Positions 32,164-40,820 of a stretch of 64,000 bases of DNA are shown in pieces. The stretch is taken from contig NZ_JBNHEP010000107.1 of assembly GCF_050015995.1 (NCBI RefSeq), forward strand, positions 62,001 through 126,000, read 5' to 3'. Numbering within the stretch: position 1 is the stretch's first letter; each line of letters opens with the position of its first letter. The stretch comes from Trichodesmium sp050015995. GTDB lineage: Bacteria; Cyanobacteriota; Cyanobacteriia; Cyanobacteriales; Microcoleaceae. The translations under genes and the position numbers were made by a program. The notes below the pieces were generated by a model. That model saw only the letters and a program-made list of their open reading frames with translations, was not told the origin of the DNA and made no database searches.

Positions 32164-34065
32164 TTACTCCTGTCGCCAAATTTTAATAGTATTATCGCTA
32201 CTACCACTAGCTAAACTCTTTCCGTCCCTAGAAAAAGTAACAGAATTAACATATTTTAAATGACCTTCTAAATTTCCGATTTCCCGACCTGTTTTTCCAT
32301 CCCAAATTTTAATAGTTCCATCCTCACTACCACTAGCAATAATATCTTCTTGAGGACTAAAAGCTACTTGACGAACATCACTAGAATGTCCCTCCAAAGT
32401 TTGTAATATTTCACCGCTTTCTATTTGCCAAATTTTAATATTTCTATCCCGACCGCCACTAGCTAATATTTTCCCATCCGGACTAAAATCAACTGCATAA
32501 ATATAATGTACTCCCTGATAATAATTACATAGATTTTTGACAGTATTACCTAAACTTAAATCCCATATTTTAATCGTATTATCTTCACTGCCACTCGCCA
32601 AAATTTTGCCATCTGGACTAAAAGCGATCGCTCGCACTGGACGTGAATGTCCGCTCAAAGTCATTATCACTTTCCCATAGTTAGAATCATAAATATCATC
32701 CCCCAGTCGCCAAACTTTGACATTTTTATCTTTACTCGCACTAGCTAAAGTTTTCCCATCTGGGTGAAAAGCGATCGCCGTTACTGCTCCAGAATGACCA
32801 AAATATTCTCCCCGACCCCAGTCACCGAGAATGCAAAGAAGTTTTCCCGTTTTAACCTCCCAAAGTCTAATAGTTTTGTCATCACTCCCACTCGCTAATA
32901 TTTTCCCATCCGGACTAAAAGCAACAGAGTTCACATAACCAGAATGTCCGAACATACTCAAAATTTCTCTGCCACTATTTACTTCCCACAACTTAATACT
33001 TTCATCCTCGCTCCCACTCGCCAAAATTTTTCCATCATTACTCCAAGCAACAGAGCAAACCCATTTTTGATGACCGATGAGAGTATGTAGGCATTTCCAA
33101 GTTTGGCTCGCTACAGGTGCAGGTGTAACTTCTGGTTTTTGGAGAGCAGTTTTATCTTGAATAAGAGTCAAATTAACACTAGCATCTGCATTTAAAGTTT
33201 TCATAACTTCATCAACAGACTGATAACGACGGTTAACTGCATTTTCCACCAGTTTATCCAAAACATCACCCAATTTTTCACTAACAGAATTATTCTGTAA
33301 ATAACGTCGCCACACCCACGCACCCTCACCCACATCAAATAATTCAAATGGGGAAACTTTGGTTAATAGATGCAAGCAAGTCACTCCCAAACTATATAAG
33401 TCACTGGCAAATACCGCCTTGCCTCGGTTTTGTTCGGGGGCAGTATATTCAGGAGTGCCAATAGTTGTACCTGTTTTGAGCAGTGCTGTACCGAGAGCAT
33501 ATTTAGCAGCACCAAAGTCTACCAATACTAACTGGCGATCGCTATTTTGACGGCGAATAATATTTTCTGGTTTGATGTCGCGGTGAATAACATTATGAGA
33601 ATGAATAAACCCCACCACTGGTAGTAAATTTTTCAGTAAACCCCTAATTTCCTCTTCCTTGTAGGGTGTTTCAATTTTCAGCGCTTCAGCTAAGTTTTGT
33701 CCAGGGATAAATTCTTGTACTAAATATTGTCGCCCATCTTGAGTAAAATGGGCCATGAGTTCGGGGATTTGGGAATGTTTGCCCAACTGGTCTAACCTCG
33801 TAGCTTCTTTTTCAAATAATTCGGCAGCTTTGTTAATATTATTTGTGCCTTGTGCAGCGGGAAAAAATTGTTTAATGACGCAGTAGGGTCTGGAGGGTTT
33901 GTCTTCGTCGATAGCTAAAAATGTTCTGCCAAAACCTCCTTGACCAATTAGGTTTAAGGCGCGATAGCGGTCTTTAAGTAATAGTTTTGCACCGCAATTT
34001 TGGCAATATTTATTGAAGTCTGGGTTTTGGGGAATTTGACAGTTGGGGTTGAGGCAATAACTCAT
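32164..34065 (-). CDS. Serine/threonine protein kinase with C-terminal WD40 propeller
   Basis: This 633-residue protein has the same plan as the kinase at 29046: zinc ribbon (CLNPNC, CQNCGA), kinase domain with 'GQGGFGRTFLAI', 'HRDIKPENI', 'LVDFGAAKY' and 'GTPEYTAPEQ', a short linker, and seven WD40 repeats of the GHSxxVxxVAFSPDGK type. The WD repeats are close to one another (GKILASGSxDxTIKxW), indicating recent internal duplication. It is a signalling protein; partner and signal unknown. The start ATG gives the family-standard MSYCLNPNC. Confidence 0.94.
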   Translation of the reverse strand: MSYCLNPNCQIPQNPDFNKYCQNCGAKLLLKDRYRALNLIGQGGFGRTFLAIDEDKPSRPYCVIKQFFPAAQGTNNINKAAELFEKEATRLDQLGKHSQIPELMAHFTQDGRQYLVQEFIPGQNLAEALKIETPYKEEEIRGLLKNLLPVVGFIHSHNVIHRDIKPENIIRRQNSDRQLVLVDFGAAKYALGTALLKTGTTIGTPEYTAPEQNRGKAVFASDLYSLGVTCLHLLTKVSPFELFDVGEGAWVWRRYLQNNSVSEKLGDVLDKLVENAVNRRYQSVDEVMKTLNADASVNLTLIQDKTALQKPEVTPAPVASQTWKCLHTLIGHQKWVCSVAWSNDGKILASGSEDESIKLWEVNSGREILSMFGHSGYVNSVAFSPDGKILASGSDDKTIRLWEVKTGKLLCILGDWGRGEYFGHSGAVTAIAFHPDGKTLASASKDKNVKVWRLGDDIYDSNYGKVIMTLSGHSRPVRAIAFSPDGKILASGSEDNTIKIWDLSLGNTVKNLCNYYQGVHYIYAVDFSPDGKILASGGRDRNIKIWQIESGEILQTLEGHSSDVRQVAFSPQEDIIASGSEDGTIKIWDGKTGREIGNLEGHLKYVNSVTFSRDGKSLASGSSDNTIKIWRQE

Positions 34066-34515
34066 GCCGATAGGTTTTTAGCTAACGATTATATTTATTA
34101 TATTTGCAGGATTTTTGCAAGTTTTTTCCTTACTATATAATAGTTTTTGTCAGGATTGGCTGAAATTAAGCATAAATTAATTTTTCTGTTTTTTTGATAG
34201 AGTGATGATAATCTTTATCCTACAGAATTGCTTGGCCTTTTATGGATCTTTTGAAATGATTTTGTAGAGTTTGAAAAAATGTTTGAATAGTACGAAAATA
34301 TTACACAAAGAAAAATATCTATAGAAAAAAAATAAGAGTTGTTAAGTCAATTCAAAATAATGAATAAGACTGACTGAGATATTGGGTGAAATTTATCAAA
34401 ACTACTCTGATATTTTTGACCGTATAACTCCTGGTATTTATTTGTTTAATATTGAAAATTATGATTTACTCAGAGAACGAATTTTCCCAAAGCAAGGAAT
34501 AATTAATGTTAATGA
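34066..34515. other. Gene-poor region with a possible gene tail
   Basis: The first 300 bases are AT-rich without frames. From TTG 34382 to TAG 34519 a 45-codon plus-strand frame (GEIYQNYSDIFDRITPGIYL, then FNIENYDLLRERIFP) has protein-like composition and may be the C-terminal tail of a lost gene. I cannot name the family. Confidence 0.35.
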
Positions 34516-36273
34516 TTAGGGATTAGAAACGTTTGTAGCAGCAGCAGAATAATTTCGGTTAAAACCGTTTCTAACTCTGCCAAAATCACTAACTGAATAT
34601 TTGAAAAAATCTTGACGCTGTTGAGGAGAAGTATCTGAAGACGTTCCTACTTTTCCAAGATTTTGAGCAAGTGATAATAATTTTCTCAGAGTAATCACAT
34701 CATCCTCTATTGGTTCTGAATCTAAATAAGAATTAGCAGATTTAAGAACAGTAATGTGATTTTCAATCCGCTTTTCAGCAGTTTCTAAATCTCTTGCATA
34801 AAAGTCATCAAGGATATAGAAAGCTACTTCACTTGTCCATAAACCTAAAGCGTGTTCGGTTACTAAATCAGGTGGTAAATTTCCTGATGGTGATAAGGCA
34901 AGTTGACGCTTTTGATTTTGGCGCTTAAACGTATCGACATACTGTACTGTTGCTTCCCCAATCGAATTTAGATTTTTTGGTTCAGGAATAGCTAATTCAA
35001 AAACTATCCAATAGGTTTCACCTACTGCTAAATCTGGTACGAAAATTCGGATACCTTTTTCCTGAGTTATCAAGTCAGCTTCCGATTTAACTCCAAATTC
35101 TCTTTCTGCTTTTTCTTTCGCCTTTCTAAGATTTTTTAAGACTGCTCTTCTGGTAGGTTTGTCTTTTATTTCATCGTGACCATACAAGTAAATAATTGGA
35201 ATATCTGGATCGATATCTATCTTTAACTGAACATTAATTGCTGCTAGGTATTCTCTTCTATTTAATTCATCTTTAAGGCTAACTTTAATATCATTTGGCT
35301 CTATCACAAAAGTAGATTTTCCTCCCGTAAGACCAGCTAAAGCTTCAAGTTCTCTAGTATTAGCGTCTGAACCAAAAGCAAAAGTTGATAAGCGGATATT
35401 CCCTCGTGTTTTTTTGTCTATACTTTGTCGCATTCTAATCCATTCAGTTTCTCCTGAAGTCGGATTTCCATCAGAAAATAAATAGATATGATTCAGAGTA
35501 TTGTTACTTTCATAACGACTAATTTCGTCTATTCCATAGGATATTCCTATGTTAATATCTGTTCCACCATCAGCAGTTATACCGCTGACAATTCTACTAA
35601 ATTCATTAATTTCAATTTTTCTAACTGGAGTTGCTTTTAATACAGTTTTTGGCTGTTCATTAAATTCTATTATGCCAATAACATCGTCTTTCTTGAGACT
35701 TTTGAAAATTTCCTTGATTGAAAGTTTCACGGCATCTAATTTTTCTCCTTTCATAGAACCACTTGTATCAATTACAAAAATATAATTAACAGGTGGAGAT
35801 TCGCTTTTTTGATGTCCTGCTGGAGCTGTATCGGAAGTTTTCAAGGCAATTTATAAATAGTGAGTAGCTTTCTGATTCCGTTTTTGTTTTAGGGTAATTG
35901 GAGTTATTCCATAGCTAACTGCAAGAGAATTACCTAATTTGGGTAGTGGTATTTGTTCACTATTTAAGGCGATGAAGTCATCGAAGCGAATGTTTCTCTG
36001 TTCAATTAAAACTCCTTGTTCAATTAAGTCTTTAATTCCTACATTTAATCTTGTACCAAATTGATTATTTCTTCTAATAAATAATCCATTATGAGGTAAT
36101 GGTTTGTTGTTGTTGACTAGAGGAAAATTAGGAGAAGGTCTAGCTAGATTAATCTGCTCTGATGTAGGAATATTTGGTGATTTAACTCTTGCTAAGCTTA
36201 TCCATACTAAGAACCCCAATAAACCTAATAAAATTCCTGAAATTACAAGTATCTTAATTTGATAATTTTTCAC
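34516..36273 (-). pseudogene. Membrane-anchored vWA-domain protein, split by one in-frame TAA
   Basis: Two frames, 35851-36273 and 34516-35844, are in the same phase and separated only by TAA at 35851-35853: ...NQKATHYL stop IALKTSDTAPAGHQK. Similar YfbK-like vWA proteins read through this point, usually with an acidic residue, so a single base change explains the stop. The joined protein would be about 585 residues: an N-terminal membrane helix (about 8-27), a YfbK-like N-terminal part (NIRFDDFIALNSEQIPLP), a vWA domain with the metal-binding motif 'VIDTSGSMKG', 'GGTDINIG' and 'LFSDGNPTSG', and a C-terminal helical part. Internal initiation at TTG 35844 could still give a soluble vWA protein. 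Confidence 0.8.
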
Positions 36274-36313
36274 TTTATTTATATTCCTATAACCTAGAAC
36301 TTACATGAAATCT

Positions 36314-36808
36314 TTAATTGACTTGATACGGAGTTTTAGGAGAAGGACACAATTCATCTAATTTAGATTCAGTATTAACAAAATCCGAAAATACATTGTT
36401 ATTTTCCAAGCACTTCAACCATTGATTTAGAGAGTCTGATACACCATAACTTTCCTTGGCTTTTCTCCTAGCTTCTTCTGTATTAGTTCCTCCTTTTAGT
36501 AACAATATTTTGATTTGTAGGACTAAACTAGGTTCGTGATTTGCTTGAAGTTCCAAAGCCTTTTCAACATAAAAAATCGCAATGGATAGATTTTGCCTAG
36601 CCAGAGAAACTTTTGCTTTCCAATACCAAGGAGCTGCTAATTTTGGAGCTAATTTTTTAGCTTTATTAAACTTCTTTTCAGCTAACTCAAATTCTCTATT
36701 GTTTAGTAATTCCTGCCCTTCTCTAATTAATTTGCTTTCAGGTGTTAAATTTTGGGGGAACAAATGAAAACCAATTGGTATTGAAAGTAAGCATAGCAAT
36801 ATAATCAA
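36314..36808 (-). CDS. Membrane-anchored TPR protein, possibly the 3' half of a split gene
   Basis: This 164-residue frame starts with a hydrophobic helix (IILLCLLSIPIGFHLF) and continues with about three TPR-like helical pairs (ELAEKKFNKAKKLAPKLAAP, AIFYVEKALELQANHEPS). No ATG is available; TTG 36808 lacks a good ribosome binding site. The frame continues upstream without a stop (LLEKSKHKPIQKSFWW) to the TGA that ends the gene at 36857, in the same phase. So this may be the second half of one gene interrupted by a TGA at 36857-36859. It probably works with the neighbouring vWA protein (40 bases downstream). Confidence 0.6.
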   Translation of the reverse strand: MIILLCLLSIPIGFHLFPQNLTPESKLIREGQELLNNREFELAEKKFNKAKKLAPKLAAPWYWKAKVSLARQNLSIAIFYVEKALELQANHEPSLVLQIKILLLKGGTNTEEARRKAKESYGVSDSLNQWLKCLENNNVFSDFVNTESKLDELCPSPKTPYQVN

Positions 36809-36856
36809 CCACCAAAACGATTTTTGAATTGGCTTATGCTTACTTTTTTCTAGCAG

Positions 36857-37297
36857 TCAAATATTGAAAGTGGCACCCCTTTGGTCAATAGTTTGATTTT
36901 GAGCTACGTTAATAGCCTTTTGGATATTTTGGATAAAATTGTCAGGGTATGAATGCTCAGATTTTTTTACAGTTTCTTCTATCTCTTTAAGAACTTCAGA
37001 AAAATTCGGCAGAGAATTTTTTTCTGGTAAAACTGCCAATTCCTGCATTGATTGAGCTATTTTACTATTAGCTTGAGCAGTGGATTCTATTTCAAGTAAA
37101 ACTTCACCATAGTCAATAGGTTGTTCAGGAGCTTTCTCTATAGCAACTACAGTATTTGGGGAATATTCTCTTAGAAATGCTAAAAATTGACTACTTTTGT
37201 TCCATAGAGCATCTCCTACATTTTCACCCGTTTTTTCTAAAGCTTTTGTAGCTATTACAGTTGCTAGAGCAATAGCAGCAGTTGTTAAAGGTTCCAT
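36857..37297 (-). CDS. Small helical protein of a cyanobacterial effector-associated N-terminal type
   Basis: A 146-residue protein starting MEPLTTAAIALATVIATKAL, a sequence type common at the N-termini of cyanobacterial conflict/signalling proteins, followed by helices with 'NTVVAIEKAPEQPIDYGEVL' and a C-terminal 'DQRGATFNI'. The N-terminal helix is hydrophobic with small residues and may insert in membranes. The stop TGA is followed in frame by the TPR frame at 36314, so the original protein may have been about 330 residues. It may form a unit with the TPR and vWA genes, all on the same strand. Confidence 0.6.
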   Translation of the reverse strand: MEPLTTAAIALATVIATKALEKTGENVGDALWNKSSQFLAFLREYSPNTVVAIEKAPEQPIDYGEVLLEIESTAQANSKIAQSMQELAVLPEKNSLPNFSEVLKEIEETVKKSEHSYPDNFIQNIQKAINVAQNQTIDQRGATFNI

Positions 37298-37409
37298 AAA
37301 TTTCCTTATAAATAGAATAAAAGATATTAGTTTTATCTTGATGCAATACCAATATTATAGGCTAAACCTAGCCAAGCAATTATAATTATGGATTGCAAGA
37401 TTTATAAAA

Positions 37410-37580
37410 GCTCCTACAACGTAACGATGTCAGAATCCGGAAATACAGCAGTTTCCAAAGCTATGAGGTACAGTTGTTTTTCTTCTTTTCTCTTCCCTGT
37501 TCCCTGTTCCCTGTTCCCTGTTCCCTCAAACCTAAAATTTTGTACCTCATAACAACGGAAAGCGCTGTAAGAGAAAATTC
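37410..37580 (-). repeat. R3-like repeat with TTCCCTG run
   Basis: On the minus strand CAGCGCTTTCCGTTGTTATG and AGGTACAAAATTTTAGG, then a GGGAACAGGGAACAGGGAA run, ending near AACTGTACCTCATAGC. It belongs to the same family as 21028-21105 and 62846-63008. Confidence 0.65.
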
Positions 37581-37606
37581 AACTTGAGAATTAGGAGAAT
37601 TTGAGG

Positions 37607-37897
37607 ATGGCTTTAACAATTTCCGATGAAGATTTGGAAAATATTCAGCTCTCAAGTGAGATTAGAGAAAAGGCTTTACAAAAAACGAAAGAGGGATATG
37701 TAATAGCTTTATTAGAAGTGGGAGAAATTAGCAGTGGTAGAGCTGCAAAAATTTTAGGTGTTTCTCGGATTAAAATGATTGAAATGATGAATAAATGGAG
37801 TATTTCTATTTTTGATGAAGAGCAAAATTTGGAGGAATTACGTCAAGAAGTCGAACAAGCAGAATTAATTTTAAATTATTCGACGAAGCTAAAATGA
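37607..37897 (+). CDS. UPF0175 family small protein (probable antitoxin)
   Basis: This 96-residue protein belongs to UPF0175, usually the DNA-binding partner in a putative toxin-antitoxin pair. The middle 'GEISSGRAAKILGVSRIKMIEMM' is a helix-turn-helix-like segment. I start at ATG 37607 (MALTISDEDL) with GGAGAATTTGAGG ahead, rather than TTG 37601. The usual companion, a PIN-like DUF3368 toxin, is not intact here: the downstream 80 bases read NSPDDFRNGNPKGIIAINF in one frame only, which could be a scrap of it. Confidence 0.8.
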   Translation: MALTISDEDLENIQLSSEIREKALQKTKEGYVIALLEVGEISSGRAAKILGVSRIKMIEMMNKWSISIFDEEQNLEELRQEVEQAELILNYSTKLK

Positions 37898-37978
37898 ATT
37901 AGCCATTAATTCTCCAGATGATTTTAGAAATGGTAATCCGAAAGGCATTATTGCAATAAATTTTATCGGGTGGCAACC

Positions 37979-38175
37979 ATGATTAAAAATGACAAATAAT
38001 ATCGTGTTACTCAATCTCCAGCTCAAAAGTTTGAAGAAGCATTAGTACAATTAGTTAGAGCAAAATTTGGATAGTAGTCAAGAAATTCATCCACTTCTTT
38101 TAAAAGCTCAAAAAGAAGCTTTACAAAGTCAGCTTAACGAGCTTTATGAAGAGTTATTAGAAGATGAAACCTTTC
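37979..38175 (+). pseudogene. Remnant of a small antitoxin-like helical protein
   Basis: From ATG 37979: MIKNDK, stop, YRVTQSPAQKFEEALVQL, then a frameshift near 38063 to NLDSSQEIHPLLLKAQKEAL and QSQLNELYEELLE. This matches the pattern of small helical proteins (MIxNxxQYxxT ... HPLLxxAQxxAL) that precede XRE-type regulators in cyanobacterial toxin-antitoxin loci. At least one stop and one frameshift disable it. Confidence 0.55.
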
Positions 38176-38253
38176 TTTAAAAATCACAACAACACATTTC
38201 CAAAAAATTATCAATTATCCAGAAATAGAAACTTTTACCTGACTTCGGCAGCT

Positions 38254-38505
38254 CTATTGCGATATACGCAATAGGAAATTTTACTCAGATTTGCCAATTC
38301 TATTGAGTATGTGGAAATAAGCATTTTTACTTATTGCGGTATACGCAATAGGAAATTTTACTCAGATTTGACAATTCTATTGAATATGTGGAAATAAGCA
38401 TTTTTACTTATTGCGATATACGCAATAGGAAATTTTACTCAGATTTGACAATTCTATTGAATATGTGGAAATAAGCATTTTTATCTATTGCGGTATACGC
38501 AATAG
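38254..38505. repeat. 77-bp tandem repeat carrying CTATTGCG-CGCAATAG palindromes
   Basis: Four palindromes (CTATTGCG, 5-base loop ATATA or GTATA, CGCAATAG) occur at 38254, 38331, 38408 and 38485, spaced exactly 77 bases. The 56-base stretches between them are nearly identical (GGAAATTTTACTCAGATTTG, ATTCTATTGAATATG, GGAAATAAGCATTTT). The middle two palindromes begin TTATTGCG. Each palindrome would form a stable hairpin. Non-coding. Confidence 0.92.
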
Positions 38506-38740
38506 GAATTTTTGCCTATTTATGACTGCGGTGGTCTATTTCAGAAACGCTAATCACTCAATTGTGTAAACCTATATTCTGCTGAATTATTTTTTCAACT
38601 TAAAGGAGTGTTAATTGTAAAGCTTTATTAGTTAACAAGAATTGTAGGGAAATTCTATGGAACGTCCCTACAAGGTTTTGATTATGGCAATGTAATTCAT
38701 CTATCTTCTTCCTTCTTCCTTCTTTCTTCTTCCTTCCAAA
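38506..38740. other. Gene-free spacer
   Basis: It contains a GTAGGGA hairpin copy (38643-38672; TGTAGGGAAATTCTATGGAA then CGTCCCTACA) and a TTCTTCCTTC run just before the kinase-TPR stop codon. Confidence 0.6.
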
Positions 38741-40180
38741 CTACTGAATCAATTTCTCCCAAGCTCGCCATAAAATCTCAGCAGTTTCTACCGGACTATT
38801 TGGCAAACATTGCCTCGCCTTTTCCAAACACATTTGTGCTTTTTGCTCATCTCCAGACTTCCTAATTGCCAAACTCAACCACAACCAAACTATCGGTTGC
38901 TCCGACTGAATATCCAAAGACTTAAAATAACTTTCCACAGACTTTTCATATCTATTAAATTGATAAAACAAAACACCCAAACTCCGCCACCCTTGCCAAT
39001 GATTCGGTTGTAACTTTACCGTCTTTTCATAACAAAAAATCGCCTCTTCATAACGTTTCAACTGATAACAAACCTCAGCCTTCTTATACCAAGCATCATA
39101 ATTATGAGGTCGAATCTTAATAGCCCGGTCATAAGCAGCGATCGCCTCCTCAGTCTTCCCAAACTCCTGCATAATTCGACCTTTAATAACCTGCGGAATT
39201 CCCCCTAACATTTTTGTCAACAAAGAAGGATTATTAACTCCTGTTTGAGAAGCCGAAGCAGCAAAACTTTTCTGATATTTGACAGATTCTAATTCTGTTA
39301 AAACCTCTGCAACAGACTGATACCTTTGATTAATATTCGGAGCCAAAAGGCGATCGATAATTATTCCCAAATCTTCACTAATATTAGACTGCAAATATTG
39401 TCGCCAAAGCCACTTACCCTCAACCACATCAAACAACTCAAAAGGTGCAACTTGAGTCAACAAATATATACAAGTAACTCCCAAATTATAAAGATCGCTA
39501 GCAGGAACAGCCCTTCCCGCTAACTGTTCCGGTGCCACATATCCCGCACTTCCTATCATAGTTCCAGTTTTCCCCAGAGAAGAGTCCGTAATTACCTTAC
39601 TCGCCCCAAAATCCACCAACACCAACTGACCTTTAATTTCTCCTCCACCATCAGGAAGCGTAATAGACTTACGCCGAATAATGTTTTCTGGCTTAATATC
39701 CCGATGAATGACCTGCCGTTCGTGAACAAACTCCAAGACAGGCAACAAATCCCAAAGTAACTCCTGAATCTGACTTTCCGTAAAAATTCCATCAGCAACC
39801 AATTCCTGCTCTAGATTTTGCCCATCAATAAATTCTTGGATTAGATATTGTTGCTCCCCCTGTTGAAAATGAGCCATTAATTCAGGAATTTGAGGATGTT
39901 GACCCAACTCATCCAGTCTAATAGCTTCCCGACGAAACAACTCAGCAGCTTTTTCCGCATTAGCACTATTTTGGGGAAAAAACTGTTTAATGACACACCT
40001 CGGCAGAGAAGGTTTATACTCATCCACAGCCAAAAAAGTTTTACCAAAGCCACCTTGACCGATAGGTTTAATAGCACGGTAGCGATCGCCCAATAGCAAT
40101 TTAACTCCGCAGCTTTGGCAAAATCTATTTTCAGATGGATTATATGGCTTTCGGCATTCAGAGTTGAGGCAGTAGCTCAT
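38741..40180 (-). CDS. Serine/threonine protein kinase with C-terminal TPR repeats
   Basis: This 479-residue kinase has the zinc-ribbon start (CLNSEC, CQSCGVK), a full kinase domain with 'GQGGFGKTFLAV', Lys in 'CVIKQFF', 'HRDIKPENI', 'LVDFGASKV' and 'GSAGYVAPEQ', and C-terminal TPRs (about 335-470; AIAAYDRAIKIRPHNYDAWY, EAIFCYEKTVKLQPNHWQGW). It differs from the other two kinases in having TPRs instead of WD40 repeats. TPRs would recruit protein partners. It stands alone, with repeats on both sides. Confidence 0.93.
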   Translation of the reverse strand: MSYCLNSECRKPYNPSENRFCQSCGVKLLLGDRYRAIKPIGQGGFGKTFLAVDEYKPSLPRCVIKQFFPQNSANAEKAAELFRREAIRLDELGQHPQIPELMAHFQQGEQQYLIQEFIDGQNLEQELVADGIFTESQIQELLWDLLPVLEFVHERQVIHRDIKPENIIRRKSITLPDGGGEIKGQLVLVDFGASKVITDSSLGKTGTMIGSAGYVAPEQLAGRAVPASDLYNLGVTCIYLLTQVAPFELFDVVEGKWLWRQYLQSNISEDLGIIIDRLLAPNINQRYQSVAEVLTELESVKYQKSFAASASQTGVNNPSLLTKMLGGIPQVIKGRIMQEFGKTEEAIAAYDRAIKIRPHNYDAWYKKAEVCYQLKRYEEAIFCYEKTVKLQPNHWQGWRSLGVLFYQFNRYEKSVESYFKSLDIQSEQPIVWLWLSLAIRKSGDEQKAQMCLEKARQCLPNSPVETAEILWRAWEKLIQ

Positions 40181-40195
40181 TTCAGTTATCAGTTA

Positions 40196-40312
40196 GCCTC
40201 CTATCGGAGGAACTACATTAACAGTTATCAGTTATCAGTACCTCTATGGAATAGGGAGGCTTGAAATACTGAAGTTGATTTTTTCATCCCCTTAAAAGGT
40301 GAGACTTCAGGG
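40196..40312 (+). repeat. R2 dispersed repeat
   Basis: CAGTTATCAGTTAGCCTCC, TATCGGAGGAACTAC, AGTTATCAGTTATCAGTACC, GGGAGGCTTGAAATACTGAA, TTTTTTCATCCCC, TTAAAAGG. The same order is found inverted at 28058-28180 and again at 44503-44595. Confidence 0.75.
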
Positions 40313-40595
40313 CAAACGCATCTAATTTGCGTATTCCTGTATATAGTGTTTTTAAAATTAAATGCACACTATATGTGGAAAGTATATTCTCAACAAGCGC
40401 AATAAACCGGGGTTTATTGATAATTACCCCCAATTTATTGACAAGATGCGTTTGCCCTGGGTGAGACTTCAGGGCAAACGCATCTTATTTTGAAGTTCTG
40501 ACAGGGCAAGGATGTCAGGCTTATAAGTATTTATACTCATTAATTCTCTAAAGCTTAACGGTAGAAGCTTCCAGAATTTAGATGCGTTTGCCCTG
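40308..40595. repeat. GATGCGTTTGCCCTG inverted-repeat cluster
   Basis: Four copies of a 15-mer: CAGGGCAAACGCATC at 40308 and 40470, GATGCGTTTGCCCTG at 40445 and 40581. The inner pair extends to 17 bases (40443-40459 and 40470-40486) with a 10-base loop, a perfect strong hairpin. GGTGAGACTT follows or precedes each. The outer pair encloses 288 bases. Confidence 0.92.
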
Positions 40596-40820
40596 GGTGA
40601 GACTTAAGACCTGATTTTCTGGTCATCCGTTTAACTTGAAAATTTAGTTATACTATGTCTCTTTGAATACTCAGAATAAAAACTTTTGGGAATAGGAATA
40701 GGAAGCAGTGGGAAATTTGTTTGCCTAGCATTCCGCACCGAAAAATACTCTATAGAAAATTTTCCATACTTCAATATTCAATCTCCCCACTTCCCCATCA
40801 CCCCATCACCCCCAACTATA

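Noticed and set aside
35851..37297. Programmed readthrough of TAA and TGA in adjacent genes
   Set aside because: The two stops differ, no SECIS-like or slippery context is evident, and the window has many other pseudogenes; mutation is simpler.
38254..38505. CRISPR array
   Set aside because: The palindromic repeats are evenly spaced, but the 'spacers' are nearly identical to each other and longer (56 bases) than typical; no cas genes are near.
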